From CAZTNW01 sp964614945 (GTDB taxonomy: Bacteria; Caldisericota; JANLFM01), in the NCBI GenBank assembly GCA_964614945.1, contig CAZTNW010000003.1, forward strand, positions 186,001 to 250,000: DNA of 64,000 nucleotides. Direction: 5' to 3'. The notes below the pieces were generated by a model. The model did not search any database, was not told where the DNA came from, and saw only the letters and a list, made by a program, of their open reading frames with translations. Both the position numbers and the translations under genes were made by a program. The first letter of the stretch is position 1; each line of letters opens with the position of its first letter. Below, piece after piece: positions 16,530-25,207 of the stretch.

Positions 16530-17500
16530 AGTACTGCCTTTCTTAAGGCAAGGAGGTTGGCCTCCGGCGTTGAAGGTCTCAGGGTGCAATCCGGGGCTAA
16601 AATGAACGGGTGGGGTCCTACCTGGTTGAGGATTCCTCGTGCCTCTATCGACACTTCCTCCGCTTGGGCGGAGGCGAGAAAATTCTTCTCTATTCCCCCC
16701 ATCAGAATCTTGTCTGTCGCCTGGAGGGCTTTCTCTAAGGAGATGTTCGTCGGATCGGTAAAATTCCCGGATAGGCAAAGGACAGGCAGATCGAGAAGGC
16801 GATCGAGAAACTGATTTCTTCCACAGACGTGCAGGACGTTGAGCGGCGCCCTCACGCTCTCGAGGAAAAAAAGATCGTAAGGTAAAGCAAACTGCCTGTA
16901 GGTGAAAAAGGAAATCCTGTCGGAGGAAGCCCATTCAGTAGTGGCAAAAAATATCCCCTCCGCGCCCATCTGGATGGCTTTTCTGCTAAGGCGGATCAGC
17001 GTAAAGGTGATGATTTCCAAGGCTCGATGTACGAGCTGGGGTGAAGCAATGATAACCTTAAGCAACAGGCGTTCTTCCGCTACCAGATCTCCCAACACGG
17101 AAATGGGGTTAAAAATGGTGAAGAGAACGGGCAAATCAGTCGCTCCCCGGATCAGACGCAGGACCTCTATTTGTTCCGCCAGAGGCGCCGGAAGGTCACC
17201 TGCCGGCTCTATTTTCTTAAAATCTCCAAGCGTGCGGATGGGGGGGGTTGAGGGTTCTCCCTTCTCCTCGTCGGATGGTCCAGGGAAGGCCCTCAATCCC
17301 CAGGGTTCAGCGAAACAGCTGGCACGAAAATTCAGCTTGATCAAGTCCCAGGAGTAGCGCTCGGCGAAGCCAAGCAAAACCTCAGCCAAAAAGGAGGGCT
17401 CCCACTCGCTCCGATAAAAGTGACGCCAAGCTGAAACTGGGCAGCGATCTGGCTTGGAGCCCTCAATAAGCGACCAAATGGGATTCGCTTTCCTTCTCAA
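16526..17500 (-). CDS. Uroporphyrinogen decarboxylase-family protein (methyltransferase-like)
   Basis: The 324-residue protein has the UroD-fold pattern PVSAWRHFY near the N-terminus, WDLIKLNFRASCFAEPWG, and the HVCGRN motif (about 226) whose His and Cys bind zinc in the methylcobamide:CoM methyltransferase (MtaA/MtbA) branch. True HemE lacks that motif, so a corrinoid-dependent methyl transfer or demethylation role is more likely; the substrate is unknown. The TTG start at 17500 has AAGGAG close by. It lies 9 bases after korB and overlaps ispH by TTGA, so ispH is probably transcribed from the korA promoter. Confidence 0.75.
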   Translation of the reverse strand: MRRKANPIWSLIEGSKPDRCPVSAWRHFYRSEWEPSFLAEVLLGFAERYSWDLIKLNFRASCFAEPWGLRAFPGPSDEEKGEPSTPPIRTLGDFKKIEPAGDLPAPLAEQIEVLRLIRGATDLPVLFTIFNPISVLGDLVAEERLLLKVIIASPQLVHRALEIITFTLIRLSRKAIQMGAEGIFFATTEWASSDRISFFTYRQFALPYDLFFLESVRAPLNVLHVCGRNQFLDRLLDLPVLCLSGNFTDPTNISLEKALQATDKILMGGIEKNFLASAQAEEVSIEARGILNQVGPHPFILAPDCTLRPSTPEANLLALRKAVL

Positions 17501-17509
17501 CGCTCCTTC

Positions 17510-18349
17510 TTAACGCTGCGAAAGGATGATCTCCTCCGGGGTCTTCTTTCCTGCAATCTCGCTCAATCGAGAGAGCCAGTCGGAATAGGTGGCCCTTTCT
17601 TCTCTATAGAAAAGGCCGGTGTAGATTTCGTCATCCTCGCGATCGGCGAGCTCCATCGCACGAGAGCGATCGTCAGGCAGATAACCTTCCGGCAAGGGTC
17701 GGATTCGCTCCTGGAAGTACTTGAAAGTGTTCTCCCGGTTGAAGGTAATGCAGGGAGAGATTACCTCAACCAGGGCAAAGCCTTTGTGTTTTATCGCCTC
17801 TGTGATCAGATCTGTGAGCTGCTCGACCTTGCCGGAGAATCCCCTGGCAACAAAAGTCGCCCCAATACAGAGCGCAAAAGCTGCAGGATTGACGGGGGTT
17901 TCAAAATTGCCGTAAGGAGAGGAGACCGTACGGAAATTTAAGCTGGATGTCGGGGCCACTTGCCCCTTCGTCAGTCCATAGATGCGGTTATTCATCACCA
18001 CATAGGCTAAATCAATGTTTCTCCTTGCGGCGTGAGGAAAATGCCCCCCGCCTATGGCGAAAGCATCTCCGTCTCCTCCCGTGACGACTACCTCGAGCTC
18101 GGGGTTGGCCAATTTGACCCCCTGCCCGATAGGAAGGGCGCGACCGTGCAAACCATGAAAACCATAGGTGGAAGCAAATCCGGGGAGGCGGCTGGAGCAG
18201 CCTATGCCAGAGACGATCGCTATGTTATCGGGCTCGAGCTCCAGGCGAACAAAAGCTTGATAGAGAGCAGTCAGCACGCCATAATCTCCGCAGCCAGGGC
18301 ACCAGGTGGGCTTCAGTTTTCCTTTGTAGTCATTAACGGTGTGAGGCAT
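17510..18349 (-). CDS. korB: 2-oxoacid:ferredoxin oxidoreductase, beta subunit
   Basis: The 279-residue beta subunit binds thiamine diphosphate: WCPGCGDYGVL near residue 17, GIGCSSRLPGF, and the TPP/Mg motif GGDGDAFAIGGGHF with N about 25 residues later (VVMNNRIYGLTKGQ). It oxidatively decarboxylates a 2-oxoacid to an acyl-CoA, passing electrons to ferredoxin. Length and partner layout fit the 2-oxoglutarate type (KorAB), but the substrate cannot be read from the sequence. The ATG overlaps the korA stop (TAATG). Confidence 0.88.
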   Translation of the reverse strand: MPHTVNDYKGKLKPTWCPGCGDYGVLTALYQAFVRLELEPDNIAIVSGIGCSSRLPGFASTYGFHGLHGRALPIGQGVKLANPELEVVVTGGDGDAFAIGGGHFPHAARRNIDLAYVVMNNRIYGLTKGQVAPTSSLNFRTVSSPYGNFETPVNPAAFALCIGATFVARGFSGKVEQLTDLITEAIKHKGFALVEVISPCITFNRENTFKYFQERIRPLPEGYLPDDRSRAMELADREDDEIYTGLFYREERATYSDWLSRLSEIAGKKTPEEIILSQR

Positions 18350-20070
18350 TATTTGACCTCCCTTACCTTTTCTAAAATTTCCACTGCCGCGAATGGCCTT
18401 CCTCCAGCCAGGGTCAAGGGGATTGGCTCAAAAAGGAAATAGGAGCGCAAAAGGTGGGTTAATTGTCCGGAGAAATTGACTTCCGGGACGATAACTTTCT
18501 TCTTGTTTCGCAGGAAATCCCCCACCTCTTTCTGCGGGAGTGGATTAAGCATTTTCAGATAGAGGACGTCTAATTTGATCCCATCCTCTTGCTCTAATCT
18601 TTCCACGGCCTCTCCGACTGCACCTTCCGTCGATCCCCAGGAAATCAGGCCGACCTCGCTTCCGGGGTCGCCCCAGCGAACATAGGCCGATTCCGGGTCC
18701 TTCAGGGCAAGATCGAGCTTGCGAAATCTCTTCTCGGTCATCGCCTGGTGCAGGGCTGGTTCGTAATTTGGTTCACCTTCCCCGTCGTGCTCGATTCCGC
18801 GGGCGATATAGGCTCCAGGTCTTCCGGGAATACCCATCGGCATCAAGCCGGAGTCCGTAATACGATACCTCTGGTATCCCGCCTGCACCTCCTCTAAGGT
18901 TACGATCGCTCGATCTTCGATGGGGACAGCCGAGAAATCTGGAACAGAGATTGTCTCAAAGCGCTGGGCCAGTGACTGGTCCGAGAGCACGATGACCGGT
19001 AATTGCGTGCGTTCGGCCAGATTAAAGGCCCGCACGGTCTGATGGAAACAATCCTCCACGGTTGTAGGAGCGAGAACTATCCTCGGCGCATCGCCATGAC
19101 CACCGAATACAGAGATGAAAAGATCTGATTGTTCTGTCCTCGTCGGAAGCCCCGTGGCGGGACCGCCTCGCTGAATATCCACAATCACGATCGGGATCTC
19201 CGCCATCGAGGAAAGGCCGAGGAGCTCGGTCATGAGAGAGAGACCGGGTCCGGATGTAGCGGTCATGGCTTTCTTGCCGGTAAAGGAAGCCCCGATGACC
19301 ATGGAGAGAGCGGATATCTCATCCTCGGCCTGAATCGCTACGCCGCCAACTTTTGGCATTTCCAGGGTCATATTCTCCAGGATGTCGGTGGCCGGCGTAA
19401 TGGGATAGCCGGCAAAAAAACGACAGCCAGCGAAGAGCGCCCCCAGGGTGATGGCCATATTACCGGAAAGTACCAGCTTTGACTTTCCTTCACCCTTTCC
19501 CAGCTGGTAGGGATCGCCCTTCTGGATGTGCTCTCGCGCATATTGGGCTCCGAGTGTCAGCGCCTCCCTATTCTTCTCAACGATCTGCGCGCCTTTCTTT
19601 TCGAATTTCTCTCGGATAATTTCCTCCAACTTATCCTTGGGCATGGAGAAAAGTTCCGCAAGCACGCCCATCATCACAATGTTTTTCGTCTGAATTGCTT
19701 TGATTTTGTTCTGGGCCAAATCCTTAAAGGGCGCGGCGTAGAGCAGAAGGTCGGTCCGAGCATGCGGCATGGTCTCCTCGGGATCGTAGACCAAGATCCC
19801 GCCCTGCCTGAGCGAAGAAAAATGGCGATCATAGGCTTCCTGATTAAGAGCTACTAGGACATCTACCTTATCGCCGGCGGAATGAATAGGAAAATTTGCC
19901 GCCCTCATCTGGAACATAGAATGACCCCCCCTGACCTCAGAGGGGTAAGCCCGGTAGGTGTGAACGTGGAAAGCAGCACGAGCGCAAGCCAATGTCAGAA
20001 TCTCTCCCGCGCTGATCACCCCTTCGCCCGACTCCCCACCAATGCGTACGACGAGATCTACTCTTTCCAT
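18349..20070 (-). CDS. korA: 2-oxoacid:ferredoxin oxidoreductase, fused gamma-alpha subunit
   Basis: This 573-residue protein joins the gamma domain (residues 1-180: RIGGESGEGVISAGEIL, YRAYPSEVRGGHSMFQMRA) to the alpha pyrimidine-binding domain (from about 205: GNMAITLGALFAGCRFFAGYPITPATDILE, ATSGPGLSLMTELLGLSSMAEIPIVIVDIQRGGPATGLPTRTEQSDL). This is the two-subunit arrangement common in anaerobes and archaea. With KorB it forms the cytosolic enzyme. First gene of a minus-strand operon korA-korB-uroD-like-ispH; the nearest GAAGGAG lies 13 bases before the ATG, rather far. Confidence 0.9.
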   Translation of the reverse strand: MERVDLVVRIGGESGEGVISAGEILTLACARAAFHVHTYRAYPSEVRGGHSMFQMRAANFPIHSAGDKVDVLVALNQEAYDRHFSSLRQGGILVYDPEETMPHARTDLLLYAAPFKDLAQNKIKAIQTKNIVMMGVLAELFSMPKDKLEEIIREKFEKKGAQIVEKNREALTLGAQYAREHIQKGDPYQLGKGEGKSKLVLSGNMAITLGALFAGCRFFAGYPITPATDILENMTLEMPKVGGVAIQAEDEISALSMVIGASFTGKKAMTATSGPGLSLMTELLGLSSMAEIPIVIVDIQRGGPATGLPTRTEQSDLFISVFGGHGDAPRIVLAPTTVEDCFHQTVRAFNLAERTQLPVIVLSDQSLAQRFETISVPDFSAVPIEDRAIVTLEEVQAGYQRYRITDSGLMPMGIPGRPGAYIARGIEHDGEGEPNYEPALHQAMTEKRFRKLDLALKDPESAYVRWGDPGSEVGLISWGSTEGAVGEAVERLEQEDGIKLDVLYLKMLNPLPQKEVGDFLRNKKKVIVPEVNFSGQLTHLLRSYFLFEPIPLTLAGGRPFAAVEILEKVREVK

Positions 20071-20398
20071 CAGGGTGTACTCACTCCTTCACGCACATTT
20101 TGTTTGATCGTGCCGGGAATTCCTTCTCCACTTAAACGGAAATAAAAACAAAGTGGACACAAAAGGGACAGGTCTTCTGCTTGAAAACCTCAGGACTGAC
20201 CCTCAGGAAACCAAGCGATCATTTTATTCAGTGCTTCCTCATTCACCCATTAATATAACACTTTCCTCATCGGCAGAAAAAATAACCCACTTTTACTTTC
20301 TGTTATGCGAGGAGACAGAGAGTTGTCAATCTACCTCGTTTTGTGGTTTGCTTTTGCCTGCCAGCGAAATACACCTGTGGATAGAAAGGTCGGGAAAA
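20071..20398. other. Divergent intergenic region between korA and the aminopeptidase gene
   Basis: About 330 bases without a convincing gene. A GTG at 20153 is in frame with the aminopeptidase, but the 82 codons it would add do not look like the M17 N-terminus and have no ribosome site. TAATAT at 20251-20256 could be a plus-strand -10. Nothing else stands out. Confidence 0.5.
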
Positions 20399-21856
20399 AT
20401 GCAGATTAAGATAGACTCAAGTCCTCTGGAGACCATGAAAGTAGATGCCCTGCTTCTTGTCCTCACTGCGGATCGTTTCCCCAGTGAGCTGGCCTCTCTT
20501 GACCAGGCCATGGGGAGCCGTCTGTCGCAATTCTGGGACACAACAAGAGAGTATAGCAAGGACCTCATCATCATCAGCCCCTGCCAGAATACCCAGGCAG
20601 AAAAAATCATTCTCGCCAAAATCAGCAAGAATACCGATCGCTTCAGCTTACGCCAGATTTTTTCCTCCCTGGGCAAGACCTTCCGGGTAAAAGAACTCGC
20701 TGGTTCTTTAGCCCTGCTCCTGCCCGGTATCTATCCGGCGAAAGAAGAGGTCAGGTTCGCCCTAGAGGGATTCCTCCAGGGCCATTATCTCTTTGAATCC
20801 TACAAAAAGGAGCGCCGTACAGCCTGCGAGACCTTAGTAGTCTGGGGAGATGTTCCCGAATTGGAGAAAGAAGCCAGCAGGGCGGAAAAAATCGCCAGCG
20901 CACAGAACGTGGCGCGTGACTGGGTCAATCAGCCAGCCTGCATTGTTACTCCCAGCTATCTTGTGGAAGAAGGAAAGCTGATAGCTTCCCGCGCGGGAGC
21001 GGAAGTAGAAGTTCTGACGGCCAAAAAGGCCGAATCCCTTGGTATGGGAGCATTCTCGGCATTGGCCCGGGGCTCGGAGGAGCCGGCTTTCGTGCTTCGC
21101 CTGCATCGCCCGGGTAATCCAACCGGAAAACGGCTTTGTTTTGTAGGGAAGGGCCTCACCTTTGACTCCGGCGGGTTGTCCTTAAAACATTGGGAGCAAA
21201 TGGTATCGATGAAGTCCGACATGGCCGGAGCGGGGGCAGTGCTCAACGCATTCTCTGTCTTATCAGAGCTGCGCCCGGATTTAGATCTGACTGCGATCAC
21301 CCCTCTGACTGAAAACTTGCCGTCTGGCAGATCGTTCAAGCCCGGCGATGTCCTGAAAGCAATGAACGGGAAGACGATAGAGGTCCTCTCCACGGATGCG
21401 GAAGGCCGCCTGGCCCTGGCTGATGCAGTCTGCTGGGCGGAGAAGACAGGGGCCACTCACATTGTCGACGTGGCCACCCTTACGGGGGCATGCATCATTG
21501 CCCTGGGCTACGATACGAGCGCCCTTTACGCCAACCAGAGAGGATGGGCGGGAGAGATCTCCGCCGCCGCGGAAAGAGCGGGAGAAAGAGTATGGGAAAT
21601 GCCGCTATTCCCTGAATACAGGGAGCTTATTCGTTCCCAAATCGCTGATCTGGCCAATTCGGCTGGTAAAGCAGGTGCTCCCGCCGGTTCTATTGCCGGA
21701 GCGATGTTCATCAGCGAGTTCGTGAGTGAAAAGACAGCCTGGGCTCACCTGGACATCGCCGGTCCGGCCTGGCAGCCCAAGGAGACGCCTGCTTTAGGCT
21801 TCGGGGCGACCGGGGTGTTAGTGCGGACGTTGGTGGAGATAGGCCTGGCTTTCTGA
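20399..21856 (+). CDS. pepA: Leucyl/cytosol aminopeptidase, M17 family
   Basis: Starting at ATG 20399 gives 485 residues, the normal M17 length. The C-terminal catalytic domain shows the two-zinc ligands: VGKGLTFDSGGLSLK (Lys and Asp), MKSDMAGAGAVL (Asp) and STDAEGRLALADA (Asp, Glu and the catalytic Arg; the usual Asn of NTDAEGR is Ser). NLPSGRSFKPGDV and ATLTGACIIALG are also conserved. The enzyme releases N-terminal residues from peptides in the cytosol as a hexamer. AAAGGT is nine bases before the ATG. It reads in the same direction as the xdhC-like gene 33 bases downstream. Confidence 0.92.
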   Translation: MQIKIDSSPLETMKVDALLLVLTADRFPSELASLDQAMGSRLSQFWDTTREYSKDLIIISPCQNTQAEKIILAKISKNTDRFSLRQIFSSLGKTFRVKELAGSLALLLPGIYPAKEEVRFALEGFLQGHYLFESYKKERRTACETLVVWGDVPELEKEASRAEKIASAQNVARDWVNQPACIVTPSYLVEEGKLIASRAGAEVEVLTAKKAESLGMGAFSALARGSEEPAFVLRLHRPGNPTGKRLCFVGKGLTFDSGGLSLKHWEQMVSMKSDMAGAGAVLNAFSVLSELRPDLDLTAITPLTENLPSGRSFKPGDVLKAMNGKTIEVLSTDAEGRLALADAVCWAEKTGATHIVDVATLTGACIIALGYDTSALYANQRGWAGEISAAAERAGERVWEMPLFPEYRELIRSQIADLANSAGKAGAPAGSIAGAMFISEFVSEKTAWAHLDIAGPAWQPKETPALGFGATGVLVRTLVEIGLAF

Positions 21857-21889
21857 GGCAGCAAAAAAAGAGAGTTCTGACGCGGGAAG

Positions 21890-22669
21890 ATGGACATTTA
21901 CGAACAGGTCAGCCTTCTACGGGAGAAGGGAGAAGAGGGAGCCCTGGCCATAGTTATGAATGCCTCTCATTCCACTCCCGGACGGATCGGCTTCAAGATG
22001 CTCGTCCTCCCCGACGGGAAAACCATCGGGACCGTGGGGGGCGGAGCCCTGGAATCTCAAGTGATCGCAAGAGCCAGAGAGGTGATCCAGGAAAAAATCT
22101 CCCGCTTACTCCATCTCGTCCTCAAGCCCGAGGAGATAGAGGGCATCGGGGCGCTCTGCGGAGGAGAAGTGGAGGTGTATATCGAACCATTGGGTCCGAT
22201 TCCCCGCCTCTTCATTTTCGGGGCGGGTCATGTCGGCCAGGCACTGGCTCACATGGCTTCGCCAATGGACTTGCGCGTTATAGTGGTGGATGATCGCCCT
22301 GATTTCGCCAATCGTGAAAGATTCCCGGCCGCCGAGGAGATCAGGGTACAGGGATTCGAGAAGGCCCTCCAAATGGCGAAGTTTCGCCCCATGGATTACG
22401 TCGTCATTGTCACACGCGGGCATGCGGCAGATGAATCAGTGTTGCGGGAGGTGCTGCGGAAAAATCCTCAGCCCGTATACATAGGAATGATCGGCAGCAA
22501 GGTCAAGACTGCCGCAGTTTTCCAGCACTTGCGCGAGGAAGGGTTGGGCGAAGATCAGCTCGGGAAGGTTTGCGCCCCGATCGGCTTAAAAATCGGAGGA
22601 GAGAAACCAGCCGAGATCGCGGTTTCCATCCTCGCACAGATCATTGCCCATCGGCACGGAAAACTCTAA
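21890..22669 (+). CDS. XdhC-family protein
   Basis: The 259-residue protein has both XdhC parts: an N-terminal CoxI-like segment (ALAIVMNASHSTPGRIGFKMLV, GGGALESQV) and a C-terminal Rossmann domain (FIFGAGHVGQALAHMA, VVDDRPDFANRERFP, VTRGHAADESVL, IGMIGSK). XdhC proteins bind and sulfurate molybdenum cofactor for insertion into xanthine dehydrogenase-type enzymes. No molybdenum hydroxylase is visible in this window, so its partner is elsewhere or it serves another enzyme. Its stop overlaps that of the radical SAM gene (CTAA). Confidence 0.88.
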   Translation: MDIYEQVSLLREKGEEGALAIVMNASHSTPGRIGFKMLVLPDGKTIGTVGGGALESQVIARAREVIQEKISRLLHLVLKPEEIEGIGALCGGEVEVYIEPLGPIPRLFIFGAGHVGQALAHMASPMDLRVIVVDDRPDFANRERFPAAEEIRVQGFEKALQMAKFRPMDYVVIVTRGHAADESVLREVLRKNPQPVYIGMIGSKVKTAAVFQHLREEGLGEDQLGKVCAPIGLKIGGEKPAEIAVSILAQIIAHRHGKL

Positions 22670-24066
22670 CCGGCCCTCCGGGCTTGCTGATGTGTTTGAT
22701 GCCAGATCTCATCCGCTTTTCGCTGCCAGAGAGCCGCTTTTTCGTCAAGGACGCGGGCATTCTCCTCGAGAAAGAGGCCGTCGGCTCCATCATGGGTGGG
22801 ATGGGCTCCCGATTCCTTTACGATATCCCTTAAGGCCTGGGGCACGTCGATAATCGGACAGGGCCGCAGCAGGTTATCGGAGAAAGGCTGTCTCTTCTGG
22901 TAGGCAGCGAAGATGGGGCTCTGTAACACTTCAATCAGGCTCTTATCGTTGATGTTGTCCAGGGAGAAATGGGCGAACGCGCAGGGTTCCACCTCGCCCT
23001 TCGCGTTGATGTGGAAATAGCGGCGGCCTCCGGCGATGCACCCCCCCGCCAGTTCGCCGTCGTTCCAGAAATCGGCGAATTCGATCGGTTTTGTAGAGCG
23101 CAGCCTTGGAACCTGTTGCGCGAGCCAGGCGCGTTGCTCGGGAGTGACCATCATATCAAAATTCGGATCCCTGCCCACCGGAACATAATGAAAGGTCCAT
23201 CCGTAAAGGCAACCCTTATTGATGAGAAAATCCATAAATTCATCCGACATTACTTCATAACAATTCTGCCTGGTGATGGTTAAGGAGAAACCAAAAGGGA
23301 TTCCCCTCTCATGCAACAGGTCCATCGCCCGCATGATCTGGGCAAAAACGCCCTTCCCTCGTCGGCCATCCGTCGCCTCTTCCCAACCTTCAAGGCTGAT
23401 GGCGGGGCTCATGTTCGCCACCTGGAACATCCTGTCCGCCACTTTCTCGTTAATCACCGTGCCGTTCGTGTAGAGCATGAAGCACATGTCCGGATGCTTT
23501 TCCGCCAGGTCGAAGAGCCTGGGGTAAAGCATCGGCTCGCCTCCGGACATGACGACCCAGTATATCCCCAGGTCTTTTGCCTCCTGGAAAAGCCGATCGA
23601 GGCGCTCAAAGCTGATATTATCCGTCTGAGCGTATTCCCCCGCCCAGCAACCCTTACAGCGTAAATTGCAACGGCTGGTCGGATCTACGAGGAAAAAGAA
23701 GGGCACATTGAGTTTGAGCTCCTCCGACTTCTTCCTCAGTACGACCTGGCCGAAAAGGATGGCGTTCACAAACCAGTTGAAAACGACCCCTCTCTGCAAA
23801 CGGGGGCTTACTTCGCTGAACAGGCGCTGGACGAACTGAGCGGTGTGCGGCTTCTGCAGGAATGCCTGCTTCATCTGGAGTATCGATTCCTTGTGCGAAT
23901 CAAGGCGGGCGAAATGGAGTCCAAAATCCAGGAGGCGAGGAAAGTTTTTCACTGGATTGCGACCGATGAGGGAAGCGGCCTTCTGCAGGAAGTACTTCCC
24001 CGGCGAAGAGCGCGCCATCTGAATAAGAGTATGACTTCCTTCCGATCCTACCGATGCCTCTTTCAC
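22666..24066 (-). CDS. Radical SAM protein with SPASM-like C-terminus
   Basis: The 466-residue protein has a 120-residue N-terminal extension, then the radical SAM cluster motif Cys133-x3-Cys137-x2-Cys140 (SRCNLRCKGC), the GGEPML motif, and a TIM-barrel portion. The C-terminal region has further cysteines (GGCIAGGRRYFHINAKGE.., EPCAFAHFS, LRPCPIID) as in twitch/SPASM domains that hold an extra Fe-S cluster. Product is unknown; such proteins act in peptide modification or lipid/cofactor synthesis, and no precursor peptide was seen nearby. GTG start at 24066 with AGGAGG eight bases upstream. Confidence 0.85.
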   Translation of the reverse strand: MKEASVGSEGSHTLIQMARSSPGKYFLQKAASLIGRNPVKNFPRLLDFGLHFARLDSHKESILQMKQAFLQKPHTAQFVQRLFSEVSPRLQRGVVFNWFVNAILFGQVVLRKKSEELKLNVPFFFLVDPTSRCNLRCKGCWAGEYAQTDNISFERLDRLFQEAKDLGIYWVVMSGGEPMLYPRLFDLAEKHPDMCFMLYTNGTVINEKVADRMFQVANMSPAISLEGWEEATDGRRGKGVFAQIMRAMDLLHERGIPFGFSLTITRQNCYEVMSDEFMDFLINKGCLYGWTFHYVPVGRDPNFDMMVTPEQRAWLAQQVPRLRSTKPIEFADFWNDGELAGGCIAGGRRYFHINAKGEVEPCAFAHFSLDNINDKSLIEVLQSPIFAAYQKRQPFSDNLLRPCPIIDVPQALRDIVKESGAHPTHDGADGLFLEENARVLDEKAALWQRKADEIWHQTHQQARRAG

Positions 24067-24165
24067 AGAACATTCCTCCTTTGTCCCTGAGATTAAAATA
24101 CACGCTACTTGAAAAAAAATCCATAACTTTTCCCCGAAAGAAGTCCTTATGCTCTATCTTTCGAT

Positions 24166-24171
24166 TATAAT
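24166..24171 (+). promoter_or_regulatory. -10 element just before the AbiEii-like gene
   Basis: TATAAT at 24166-24171 predicts +1 near 24178, three bases before the GTG at 24181. This would give a near-leaderless message. No good -35 is visible. Confidence 0.35.
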
Positions 24172-24180
24172 TGGTTATGA

Positions 24181-25044
24181 GTGCGGAATCTTAATGAGAA
24201 AGTCACCACCGGGACCTCCAAGAGGAAGCCGAAAGTCCTTTGGATGTTGACTGAGATTGAGCTAAAGAGAATTGCAGAGGAGACTGCTACCAGTGTCCTT
24301 TTCCTCGAAAAGGACTATGTTCTTACAGTATTCCTGCTCGCCCTCGCACTTCTCCCTTCCCTGAAGAGAAATTTTATCTTCAAAGGAGGGGGTGCTCTAC
24401 GCCGGGCTTATTTCTCGCAGTGGCGATCCCCGGAGCAACTGGATTTCACCTTGGAAGAACGACCCTCCAATAAAGAATTGGCCAAGCTGATCAAAAAAAC
24501 GTGTGCCAAGGCGGAAAGAGAATTCGAAGTGAAAATTCAGATGCTCGAGAGCTATGCTAAACAGAAAACATGCCGCCTGCGCCTCGCCTATACCGGTCCT
24601 TTAAGGCAAAGAAGGGTTTTTCCCCTGGTCCTCTACATGGGGGAGAGGCTGACTCTTCCAGCGAGGGAAAGGGAAATCATAACCGCTCCTTTCCCGCTCA
24701 AGCCTCAAAAGATTCTAGTTTTGGCGCTGGAGGAGTTATTGGCGGAGAAACTGCGCGACCTGCTCCTCGCCGGGGAGCCGACCGATTTCTTCGATATCTG
24801 GCTGATCCTTACGCAACATGCACCGCTCCTGGATAAGGAGGACCTGCAGAGATCGCTCGAGCGCAAATGTCAGCAGTCCGGCTTCGATCTGGAAGGCCCG
24901 CAGGACTTTCTGGCTGAGGACCTGCTCACTCCAACTCGCGCCTATTGGCAGCTCAAGCTGGGCAAACAGGTCGCCTGCCTACCTACCTTTGAGAGGGCTT
25001 ACGCCGATCTCAAGGAAATACTGCCTACGATTCTGGCCTCCTAG
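24181..25044 (+). CDS. AbiEii/AbiGii-like nucleotidyltransferase, orphan
   Basis: A 287-residue protein if read from GTG 24181, or 266 from ATG 24244; neither has a good ribosome site. It resembles AbiEii-type toxins: IAEETATSVLFLEKDYVLTVFL, FIFKGGGALRRAYF (the GG[S/T]-like loop) and a C-terminal QKILVLALEELLAEKLRDLL..PTDFFDIWLI block, which is the usual 'EEllAEKL.AL..R....R.kDlyDl' part. The metal-binding SEDID motif is degenerate (SPEQLD: the first Asp is Gln), and no cognate AbiEi antitoxin lies next to it. It could be a solitary or inactivated nucleotidyltransferase. Its TAG overlaps the rubredoxin stop on the other strand. Confidence 0.7.
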   Translation: MRNLNEKVTTGTSKRKPKVLWMLTEIELKRIAEETATSVLFLEKDYVLTVFLLALALLPSLKRNFIFKGGGALRRAYFSQWRSPEQLDFTLEERPSNKELAKLIKKTCAKAEREFEVKIQMLESYAKQKTCRLRLAYTGPLRQRRVFPLVLYMGERLTLPAREREIITAPFPLKPQKILVLALEELLAEKLRDLLLAGEPTDFFDIWLILTQHAPLLDKEDLQRSLERKCQQSGFDLEGPQDFLAEDLLTPTRAYWQLKLGKQVACLPTFERAYADLKEILPTILAS

Positions 25045-25205
25045 TCCTCCATCGGCTCAAACAGGCCCTTACCCGCGCCGCATTCTGGACAGAGCCAGCC
25101 TTCGGGCAGGTCTTCAAAAGCCGTCCCCGGTTCGATATCGCTCGTGGGGTCGCCTTTATCCGGGTCATAAACGTACCCGCAGACAGTGCATTGATATTTC
25201 TTCAT
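25041..25205 (-). CDS. Rubredoxin
   Basis: A 54-residue protein with the two iron-binding CxxCG motifs: CTVCGYVYDP at residues 6-15 and CPECGAGKGLFEP near 39. Conserved aromatic residues (Tyr4, Tyr11, Tyr13, Trp37) are present. Rubredoxin is a one-electron carrier. It starts two bases after the flavoprotein gene stop on the same strand, so the flavoprotein is probably its reductase. It would pass electrons to oxygen- or peroxide-reducing enzymes, none of which is in this window. Confidence 0.95.
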   Translation of the reverse strand: MKKYQCTVCGYVYDPDKGDPTSDIEPGTAFEDLPEGWLCPECGAGKGLFEPMED

Positions 25206-25207
25206 AC

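Noticed and set aside
16530..16934. N-terminal extension of ispH
   Set aside because: The frame is open but lies antiparallel within the UroD-like gene and has no conserved sequence; the TTGA-coupled start gives normal IspH length.
20153..20398. 82-residue extension of the aminopeptidase
   Set aside because: It lacks a ribosome site and does not resemble the M17 N-terminus, which starts naturally at 20399.
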